DNA of 10,789 bases from Lachnospiraceae bacterium UBA3641 (GTDB lineage: Bacteria; Bacillota; Clostridia; Lachnospirales; Lachnospiraceae). Positions 1 to 5,297 of this stretch are shown piece after piece; the stretch's first letter is position 1; each line of letters begins with the position of its first letter. Location: positions 1-10,789 of the forward strand of contig DFKQ01000050.1 in the NCBI GenBank assembly GCA_002373875.1. The letters are read 5' to 3'. The position numbers and the translations under genes are program-made. Below the pieces are notes generated by a model. The model did not search any database and was not told the DNA's origin. It worked only from the letters and a program-made list of their open reading frames with translations.

Positions 1-53
1 GGCGATTAGGCTGTGAATAGTAACATTTAAAGATGCCATATATTCAGTTCATC

Positions 54-82
54 TTTATTTTGGACCGGGTTAGTGGTACAAT
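54..82 (+). promoter_or_regulatory. candidate promoter with extended -10
   Basis: TGGTACAAT at 74-82 matches an extended -10 (TG-N-TANAAT). The hexamer 17 nt upstream, TTTATT at 54-59, matches the -35 consensus at only three of six bases. Transcription would start near 89, placing the tandem palindromes at 118-195 in the leader RNA. A perfect TATAAT also occurs at 149-154, inside the right arm of the first palindrome, but no good -35 sits upstream of it. Which of the two is used cannot be decided by reading alone. Confidence 0.3.
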
Positions 83-117
83 TATTTTCATAAGCGTGAA
101 GCACAAACACATCCGGT

Positions 118-152
118 TATAGTAAACGAAATAAATAATTTCGTTTACTATA
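118..152. repeat. perfect 15-bp inverted repeat, candidate operator
   Basis: The arms at 118-132 and 138-152 are exact reverse complements around a 5-nt centre (133-137). The core is GTAAAC (122-127), 15 nt, then GTTTAC (143-148). The right arm overlaps a TATAAT at 149-154. No T-tract follows, so this is not a typical intrinsic terminator. The layout GTAAAC-N15-GTTTAC resembles the half-site spacing known for BirA (biotin repressor) operators, but other repressors are equally possible. Confidence 0.75.
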
Positions 153-162
153 ATAAATTGAA

Positions 163-195
163 TGGTAAATGCAATTATTTATTGCGTTTACTATA
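163..195. repeat. second, imperfect copy of the palindrome
   Basis: This is a near copy of 120-152 shifted by 43 nt, with about 26 of 33 bases identical. It is itself an inverted repeat: arms 165-175 and 181-191, a 5-nt centre, and one mismatch that would be a G-U pair in RNA. The core is GTAAAT (165-170), 15 nt, then GTTTAC (186-191). The seven differences from copy one fall mostly in the centre and at symmetric arm positions, so palindromic symmetry rather than exact sequence seems kept. It ends about 18 nt before the ribosome binding site of the gene at 225. Confidence 0.7.
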
Positions 196-224
196 AATAA
201 ATAGCGGTCGAGAAGGAGGCTTAA

Positions 225-1130
225 ATGGGAGAGGCATTATTTAACAATAACAGCATAATAGAGTGGCTGCAGTATTTTTCGCAGAACACTGACGTGGATC
301 TTGAGCATGTGAAGATCCTTGATATCACGAAGAAGAATAAGAATCTTATACCTGCATGTGAGGTACACAAGTGTGTACTCGTATTCACGGAAGCGGGCTT
401 TAAGGATATCTTTTACAGGATGTATAATGCCGGGCTTGGTGAATGTACGGTCATATATAACGAGGGAAGTGAGCCCAAAGGTCCCATCAAAATGAACAGG
501 GTTTCCGAGATGATCGACCGCGGGATCAATGCATCGGCGGGGATGCTGGTACTTAATCCGGATGCCAGGTCTGCCTATAAGTTCGGAATAGATAACTCGA
601 CTCTTGCCAGGGGCACCGTTAAATACGTGGGTGAGGAGATACGTTCAGTGATCCTGTCCAAGATGAGGATCGAGGAAGGCAAGAACATATGTGTGATCTC
701 CGGAGAATCAATCGTTGTCGAGTCAGCGATCCTTAACGGAGAAGGATCGATCATAGCGGTTGAATATAACGGAAATGACCGAAAAGCCCTTGAGGAAAAC
801 ATGGAACTGTTCGGTATAAATAATGTTACGATCATAGACCATGTGGATGATGATACAATGAAGGGACTTCCGGTTCCCGATGTTACGATGCTGGTTGCGT
901 CTGCCAGCATGGAGAAGGAAATAGAAACCATGCTTAAGCTTAATCCCAACATGGAATTCGTCATATATACGCTTGATTTTGTCCTTGCGGCATCCCTTAT
1001 CGACTATTGTAAGAAGTTCTGCGAGAATGAACCGGATGTTATCCAGATCGCGGTTTCAAGGGTCAATTACAGGCACAATTACGAGCAGCAGCCCGCACCA
1101 TGGATCATCACATGTAAGGCGGGAGAATAA
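225..1130 (+). CDS. CbiE/CbiT-like protein, probably without SAM binding
   Basis: This 301-residue protein resembles the C-terminal part of CbiE joined to CbiT, the corrin-ring methyltransferases of cobalamin synthesis. Residues about 46-115 resemble the later CbiE half (AGLGECTVIYNEG). Residues about 118-150 match the CbiE-CbiT linker and start of CbiT (GEEIRSVILSKMRI). Residues 154-300 follow the CbiT fold order, with the acidic end of strand 2 kept (AVE, E180) and a segment like NLxRFGxxNV (ENMELFGINNVTI). The glycine-rich SAM motif (DxGxGxG) reads roughly ICVISGES at 155-162, lacking the Asp and the normal glycines. The CbiE N-terminal half is also missing. No other cobalamin genes are in the window. 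The start is set by AAGGAGG 6 nt upstream, and the stop overlaps the next start by 1 nt. Family resemblance is read by eye. A corrinoid methyltransferase activity is unlikely and the real role is unknown. Confidence 0.6.
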   Translation: MGEALFNNNSIIEWLQYFSQNTDVDLEHVKILDITKKNKNLIPACEVHKCVLVFTEAGFKDIFYRMYNAGLGECTVIYNEGSEPKGPIKMNRVSEMIDRGINASAGMLVLNPDARSAYKFGIDNSTLARGTVKYVGEEIRSVILSKMRIEEGKNICVISGESIVVESAILNGEGSIIAVEYNGNDRKALEENMELFGINNVTIIDHVDDDTMKGLPVPDVTMLVASASMEKEIETMLKLNPNMEFVIYTLDFVLAASLIDYCKKFCENEPDVIQIAVSRVNYRHNYEQQPAPWIITCKAGE

Positions 1131-1513
1131 TGAAGAAAGCAAGGTATCTTATAATACTGCATATCATACTGGCTCTTTTTTCCGTAAGCGGGATATTCTC
1201 CAAGCTGGCTGCCGGAGAGGACATGCTGAGCAGAAAATGGATCCTCTATTACGGGACGGTTCTATTGTTCCTATTTATCTACGCCATTGCCTGGCAGCAG
1301 ATAATTAAGAAGATGCCTATAGTGACAGCCTACGCAAATAAGGCAGCGATGGTCATATGGGGTATAATCTGGGGATATATATTCTTTGGTGAGGCTGTAA
1401 CGATAAAAAAGATAATAGGCGCCATTATAATAATAGCCGGTGTATATCTTGTTGTGACCGGAGATGAATACGCGGAGGATGAAGCCTTAAATGAAAAGGA
1501 GGATGCAAAATGA
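1130..1513 (+). CDS. four-helix SMR/EamA-type membrane protein, first of a pair
   Basis: A 127-residue protein with four predicted membrane helices at about 6-25, 37-57, 62-87 and 93-111, and an acidic, charged cytoplasmic tail (about 113-127). The stretch around residues 80-105 (GYIFFGEAVTIKKIIGAIII) has the pattern seen at the end of EamA/DMT half-repeats, where a Gly-Glu follows helix 3 and Lys-x-x-Gly opens helix 4. Small proteins of this kind work as dimers that export or exchange small metabolites across the cytoplasmic membrane. Its ATG overlaps the upstream stop (TAATG) and its stop overlaps the next start (ATGA), so the three genes are very probably translated together. Substrate cannot be inferred. 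The length and two-gene arrangement suggest a heterodimer with the next protein. Confidence 0.7.
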   Translation: MKKARYLIILHIILALFSVSGIFSKLAAGEDMLSRKWILYYGTVLLFLFIYAIAWQQIIKKMPIVTAYANKAAMVIWGIIWGYIFFGEAVTIKKIIGAIIIIAGVYLVVTGDEYAEDEALNEKEDAK

Positions 1514-1851
1514 TAAGTCCTCTTCATGTGTTTATATATGTTTTTTCGGTGTTCATTTCATCCGTATCTCAGATAATACTTAAGAAAAGTGCTGACAGGA
1601 AGTACGACAGTAAGCTTAAGGAGTACTTAAATCCCCTGGTGATAATAGCCTACGGGATCTTTTTCCTCGCAACCCTTGTTACGATCTATGCCTATAAGGG
1701 TATACCCCTGTCTCTGGGTCCGATCCTTGAAACCACCGGATACCTGTGGGTATCCCTGCTTGGATATTTTATCTTAAAGGAGAAGATAAGCAGACGAAAG
1801 ATATTGGGGCTTGCGGTAGTGATCATAGGGATCGTTATCTCCTGCGTATAA
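1510..1851 (+). CDS. four-helix SMR/EamA-type membrane protein, second of a pair
   Basis: A 113-residue protein with four predicted helices at about 4-24, 40-61, 67-89 and 96-113. The first helix ends in SSVSQIILKKSA, typical of SMR/EamA half transporters (a Ser-Gln then Leu-Lys-x-Ser/Gly). Helix 3 runs into FILKEKISRRKILGL, the counterpart of the GEAVTIKKIIGA stretch in the partner. It lacks the charged tail of the partner. The start has a strong AAGGAGG site 8 nt upstream and overlaps the previous stop by 4 nt. The two dissimilar paralogues in tandem fit an obligate heterodimer, as known for ArnE/ArnF- or EbrA/EbrB-like pairs; that is inference. The substrate is unknown. It may relate to whatever the CbiE/CbiT-like protein handles. 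Confidence 0.7.
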   Translation: MISPLHVFIYVFSVFISSVSQIILKKSADRKYDSKLKEYLNPLVIIAYGIFFLATLVTIYAYKGIPLSLGPILETTGYLWVSLLGYFILKEKISRRKILGLAVVIIGIVISCV

Positions 1852-1923
1852 GACTTATATTATTCTGAGCGAAATGTCATTTTGCGAAAAACAAAGAATC
1901 CTGTTATATGTTCGGAGGGAAAG

Positions 1924-2745
1924 ATGGATTGCATAGAAATAAAAAATCTTGAGATTTTTGCCAATCACGGGGTCTTCGAAGAGGAAAACAGGTTGGGGCA
2001 GAAGTTTGTTGTATGCTGCGATCTGTTTGTTGACACCAGACCTGCGGGACTCAGCGATGATCTGGAACAGTCCGTACATTACGGCGATGTATGCAAGTTC
2101 ATAAATGAATTTATGAGCAATAAGACCTATTACCTTATAGAAGCGGTGGCCGAAGATATGGCCAAGTGTATACTCCTTAAATACAAAAAGGTAAAGAGCG
2201 TTAAGCTTAAGATCAAGAAGCCCTGGGCTCCGATAGGCTTACATCTTGAAGAGGTTTCCGTAACCATTGAGAGGGGATGGCATGATGCCTTTATTTCAGT
2301 GGGATCAAATATGGGTAATAAGAAGGACAATATAGAAACTGCGATCAAGCGTCTTAATGCAGATGAGGATATAGAGGTTGTTAGGGTATCCGACCTTATT
2401 ATGACCGAGCCCTACGGCTTTAAGGATCAGGATGATTTCCTTAACGGCGCAATCAGGATAAAAACGCTTTATACCCCGTATGAACTCCTTAAATGTCTTA
2501 ATGAAGTCGAGACCCTCGGCGGCAGGGAACGAACTGTCAAATGGGGGCCGAGAACGATAGACCTTGATATACTCATGTATGATGATCTTATAATCGATAC
2601 GGAGGACCTTACAATTCCTCATGCCGACATGGAGAACAGGGAATTTGTTCTTAAACCATTAAATGAAATAGCACCGAATTTGAGGCATCCGGTGCTGAAT
2701 AAAACAGTTGGAAGGATGTTGGCCGACCTTATTCCTTCTTCTTGA
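1924..2745 (+). CDS. folB-folK: bifunctional dihydroneopterin aldolase / HPPK
   Basis: A fused two-enzyme protein of folate synthesis (273 residues). Residues 1-118 are FolB, which cleaves dihydroneopterin to hydroxymethyl-dihydropterin and glycolaldehyde. Visible are NHGVFEEENRLGQ (catalytic-pocket Glu at about 21), VHYGDV (51-56), LIEAVAE with the pterin-binding Glu at 73, and the catalytic Lys at about 99. Residues 120-273 are FolK, which transfers pyrophosphate from ATP to that product. It opens with AFISVGSNMGNK and carries the signature KWGPRTIDLDIL (206-217), with Mg-binding Asp 213 and 215. A TTG start at 1882 is in frame, but I chose ATG 1924 because GGAGGG lies 4 nt upstream and the FolB domain begins there. 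No folP or folE is next to it in the window. It follows the transporter pair by 72 nt and may be co-transcribed. Its 3' end overlaps the opposing gene by 17 nt. Confidence 0.93.
   Translation: MDCIEIKNLEIFANHGVFEEENRLGQKFVVCCDLFVDTRPAGLSDDLEQSVHYGDVCKFINEFMSNKTYYLIEAVAEDMAKCILLKYKKVKSVKLKIKKPWAPIGLHLEEVSVTIERGWHDAFISVGSNMGNKKDNIETAIKRLNADEDIEVVRVSDLIMTEPYGFKDQDDFLNGAIRIKTLYTPYELLKCLNEVETLGGRERTVKWGPRTIDLDILMYDDLIIDTEDLTIPHADMENREFVLKPLNEIAPNLRHPVLNKTVGRMLADLIPSS
2670..2696 (-). terminator. candidate terminator inside folK, for the DUF5050 gene
   Basis: Read on the minus strand, a 7-bp stem AGCACCG/CGGTGCT encloses a 12-nt loop and is followed by the T-rich stretch ATTTCATTT. It lies 33 nt past the stop codon of the minus-strand gene, within the coding sequence of folK. 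With no intergenic space between the convergent genes, a terminator for one must lie in the other. The long loop and interrupted T-tract make this a weak candidate. Confidence 0.3.
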
Positions 2746-3805
2746 AAAAGGACGGCTGCCGGCCCTGCTTCTCTATAACCTCCGGCACGAAAGCTTCAGG
2801 GCGCGGACTTCCGGTGGTGCTTACGCGGAAGAGATTGGAAGGATCCTTGTAGGCATGGAAGTAGGTATAGGTATCCGTCATGTTAATATTCTGATAATTA
2901 CCCATTGCAACAAGGGTTGGTGAAGAACCGTTTACGGACATCCGCATGAGAGCCGGTGAATCCTTGTCATTTCGCTGGTAGAAGATAACATTTCCAAGAA
3001 CGTTAAAGGTATCGACCCTGTCCTCGGTAAGCTTCTCGACTGAGCGTGAATTTATACTGAAGCGGCACAGGGGATAATCATCCCCAATGGCTATATAGTA
3101 GATATATCCATCTGAATAAACAGGATTGTACATACGCTCGTTTAAGAAGAGTGAATCGGTAAGCGTTTCGGAATCCAGCATATTAAGAAGGAAAGCATTG
3201 TCCTGATCGGGATAGAAGATATTGCCGTCTATAACACAGCAGGGGTTGACGATCTTCTTAAGGACCTGCCCCTTATCAGTTCCGTTTATTGTACATCTGT
3301 ACAGGGTCATTCCATCCTTGTCGTCATAGTGCTGATAGTACACGTAATTATCAACAACTATCACCTGACCTGCAACTGTCCTGTCAAAGCCCTTGGTCTC
3401 GTTACGGCTCCCCTTCCTGTAGCGGTAGATCCCGTGCGTCTCTGCAGCAAAGCCGTAAACCAGCTTGGTATCGGTATCTACCTGATTATAGTAGATGTAA
3501 TTACCTGCAACATTTATATATTTGGCAGGCATATTGAGAACCTTTTTCTGGTTGCCTCCGTCAAGATCCATTGAGTAGAGGTTGAAATTATCATTGGGAT
3601 TTGAGAAATAAACCGTATTGCCATCCTGGCAGAAGAGCCCTTCATTATTTAAGTTGCCGCCCGTATTTCCGATGGTCCCCTTGGGATTGTCGGTAACGTT
3701 CTTCTTCCTGTCAGCCAAATAGACAAGAAGTATGATAAGACATATAAGTAAAACAAAAAATATGATCGTAATGACTATCCGGCCCTTATTTTTCTTTTTT
3801 GCCAT
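2729..3805 (-). CDS. membrane-anchored DUF5050 beta-propeller protein
   Basis: A 358-residue protein: a short basic N-terminus (KKKNKGR), one membrane helix at about 10-31 with no cleavage site or lipobox, a polar linker to about 52, then a long extracellular domain. The domain is made of repeated units in which a Tyr/Phe-rich strand (YIYYNQ, YVYYQHY, IFYPDQ, YIYYIAI, VIFYQRN, YTYFHAY) is followed by a charged turn and a strand like LYRCTING or LMRMSVNG. This is the pattern of DUF5050-type beta-propellers common in Lachnospiraceae, which resemble YWTD repeats. The basic-in orientation places the propeller outside. Function is not known for the family; ligand or wall binding is a guess. A purine-rich AGGGGGA site precedes the ATG. 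It is transcribed away from the polyphosphate operon from a shared upstream region. Confidence 0.75.
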   Translation of the reverse strand: MAKKKNKGRIVITIIFFVLLICLIILLVYLADRKKNVTDNPKGTIGNTGGNLNNEGLFCQDGNTVYFSNPNDNFNLYSMDLDGGNQKKVLNMPAKYINVAGNYIYYNQVDTDTKLVYGFAAETHGIYRYRKGSRNETKGFDRTVAGQVIVVDNYVYYQHYDDKDGMTLYRCTINGTDKGQVLKKIVNPCCVIDGNIFYPDQDNAFLLNMLDSETLTDSLFLNERMYNPVYSDGYIYYIAIGDDYPLCRFSINSRSVEKLTEDRVDTFNVLGNVIFYQRNDKDSPALMRMSVNGSSPTLVAMGNYQNINMTDTYTYFHAYKDPSNLFRVSTTGSPRPEAFVPEVIEKQGRQPSFFKKKE

Positions 3806-3951
3806 ATTCAGTCCCCCTGCCGATAAACAGCTTGAAAATTATATTGTTCCCCTATCTTTATTATAACATACCGAAAGAAATATGATACAATATAATTAAA
3901 ACTATTCGGAACGGCATATACATTTGTAATTGGATTTTTAAGGAGAAAATT
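3806..3951. promoter_or_regulatory. divergent intergenic region with two opposed candidate promoters
   Basis: For the + strand operon I see ATAACA (3863-3868), 17 nt, then TACAAT (3886-3891) preceded by TG at 3883-3884, an extended -10. A TATAAT also occurs at 3891-3896. For the minus-strand gene the extended -10 TGTTATAAT lies at 3860-3868, with only a poor -35 further up. The + strand -35 and the minus-strand -10 therefore share bases 3863-3868, so the two polymerases would compete for the same DNA. AAGGAG at 3940-3945 serves the + strand start. No palindromic operator stood out. Confidence 0.45.
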
Positions 3952-5268
3952 ATGTTTAGAGACGGGGAACTGATCCTGTACCATAATTTAAAAAGGGGAG
4001 ATATACTGAGAGATATGTCGAAGCTCATATATGAATATGAGTTTGGATATGATGAGGAAGAGCATGTTGATTACCGTACTCTCTTGTTTGATATCGTTTC
4101 AAGACTTGTTGAGCTGGCAGCGGATCACGGATACAGGGGCAATCTGTGGCAGATGTACTTAACATATCTTCTTGTAAATAATGAGAATTCTTATTCTGTG
4201 GCAGCAGAACTCAGAGAGAGCGTACATGGAACGATAAATGAGATCGCCCTGCATGATTTTACGATATTCAAGGAAATGTTTGACTATGATTTTGGAGAAG
4301 TTGCTGAGGCTCTTAATATGGAGTGTATCGGCTCCATACTTGATTATGAAGGGATCGATGATGCCGGAAGGACATTTAACAAGCGGGTTCGCGACCGGGT
4401 GTGTGAGTTGGGTGTATTACTCGCAAAAGCTGAAAGCGTGCAGAGCTTCATGGATGCCGTGACGGATTTCTACAGATGCTTCGGCGTAGGTAAGTTCGGT
4501 CTGCATAAGGGCTTCAGGGTTGAGCATAACCGGAAGGATGAGGTGGTTATACGGCCCATTAAGAACATAGCTCATGTTTATCTTGATGATCTTGTCGGCT
4601 ATGAGATAGCCAAGCAGAAGCTTATTGAGAATACAGAGGCCTTCGTTGAGGGCAGAAGGGCCAACAACTGCCTTTTGTTCGGCGATGCCGGTACCGGCAA
4701 ATCAAGCGCAATAAAGGGCATCATGAACAAGTACTACGATAAGGGCCTGCGATTAATAGAGTTATATAAGCATCAGTTCAGGGATATAAATGATGTTATC
4801 AGCCAGCTTAAGACAAGGAATTACAAGTTCATCATTTATATGGATGATCTGTCATTTGAGGAATTTGAGACTGAATACAAATATCTTAAGGCAGTGATCG
4901 AGGGCGGTCTTGAGAAGAAACCGTCGAACATCCTTATATATGCCACCTCCAACAGGCGCCACCTTATCAAGGAGACCTGGTCAGACAGGGATGATATAAG
5001 GGTTGATAACGGGATACATAAATCGGATACCATGCAGGAGAAGCTGTCCCTTGCTTACAGGTTTGGAGTAACGATCTATTTCGAGAAGCCCGGGAAAAAG
5101 GAATTCCACGAGATAGTTAAAACATTAGCCTTAAAGAATGATGTGGACATACCCGAAGCGGTTCTGTTAGCCGAAGCAGACAAATGGGAGCTTGCTCACG
5201 GCGGCTTATCGGGAAGGACTGCAGTCCAATTTATCGATCATATACTGGGGACAGCACATAATATTTAA
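3952..5268 (+). CDS. DUF815-family AAA+ ATPase
   Basis: A 438-residue cytoplasmic protein. Residues 1-about 215 are helical and not recognisable beyond this family. Residues about 216-435 form an AAA+ module: Walker A GDAGTGKSS (244-252), Walker B with sensor region IIYMDDLSFEE (294-304; acidic pair D298/D299), and sensor-1-like IYATSNRRHL (329-338, N334), followed by EKLSLAYRFG and a C-terminal lid. The words DLSFEE, LKAVIEGGLE and ATSNRRHL are characteristic of DUF815 ATPases. All nucleotide-binding residues look intact, so it probably hydrolyses ATP. The substrate is unknown; DUF815 proteins have no settled function. It is the first gene of an apparent operon, 29 nt before the Ppx/GppA gene. 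AAGGAG lies 6 nt before the ATG. A role in loading, remodelling or sensing for the polyphosphate proteins is suggested only by position. Confidence 0.85.
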   Translation: MFRDGELILYHNLKRGDILRDMSKLIYEYEFGYDEEEHVDYRTLLFDIVSRLVELAADHGYRGNLWQMYLTYLLVNNENSYSVAAELRESVHGTINEIALHDFTIFKEMFDYDFGEVAEALNMECIGSILDYEGIDDAGRTFNKRVRDRVCELGVLLAKAESVQSFMDAVTDFYRCFGVGKFGLHKGFRVEHNRKDEVVIRPIKNIAHVYLDDLVGYEIAKQKLIENTEAFVEGRRANNCLLFGDAGTGKSSAIKGIMNKYYDKGLRLIELYKHQFRDINDVISQLKTRNYKFIIYMDDLSFEEFETEYKYLKAVIEGGLEKKPSNILIYATSNRRHLIKETWSDRDDIRVDNGIHKSDTMQEKLSLAYRFGVTIYFEKPGKKEFHEIVKTLALKNDVDIPEAVLLAEADKWELAHGGLSGRTAVQFIDHILGTAHNI

Positions 5269-5297
5269 ATTAAGAATCTTGTATTCGGAGGAAGAAT

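Larger units (their letters stand above)
1..224. other. AT-rich intergenic leader, no gene found
   Basis: I see no credible coding region here. A weak AT-rich stem-loop (arms 28-35 and 50-57, 14-nt loop, followed by TTTT at 58-61) could end transcription of a gene to the left, but the stem has low GC and the T-run is short. A possible extended -10 element lies at 74-82. The stretch from about 118 to 195 holds two tandem palindromes, listed separately. A strong ribosome binding site (AAGGAGG, about 213-219) belongs to the first gene at 225. Confidence 0.6.

Noticed and set aside
118..152. First palindrome as an intrinsic terminator of an upstream gene
   Set aside because: The stem is AT-rich and is followed by TAATAAATTG rather than a T-run; a similar copy downstream argues for protein binding sites.
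1869..1886. Short hairpin GCGAAAT-GTC-ATTTTGC between the transporter pair and folB-folK
   Set aside because: Stem of 7 bp with a G-U pair and no T-tract on the + strand; not convincing as a terminator.
1882..1910. Possible promoter before folB-folK (TTGCGA, 17 nt, TGTTATATG)
   Set aside because: Transcription would start at about 1917, inside the ribosome binding site, so the message would lose it.
1882..1923. TTG start giving folB-folK 14 extra residues
   Set aside because: The extra residues are not part of FolB, no ribosome binding site precedes TTG 1882, and GGAGGG sits just before ATG 1924.
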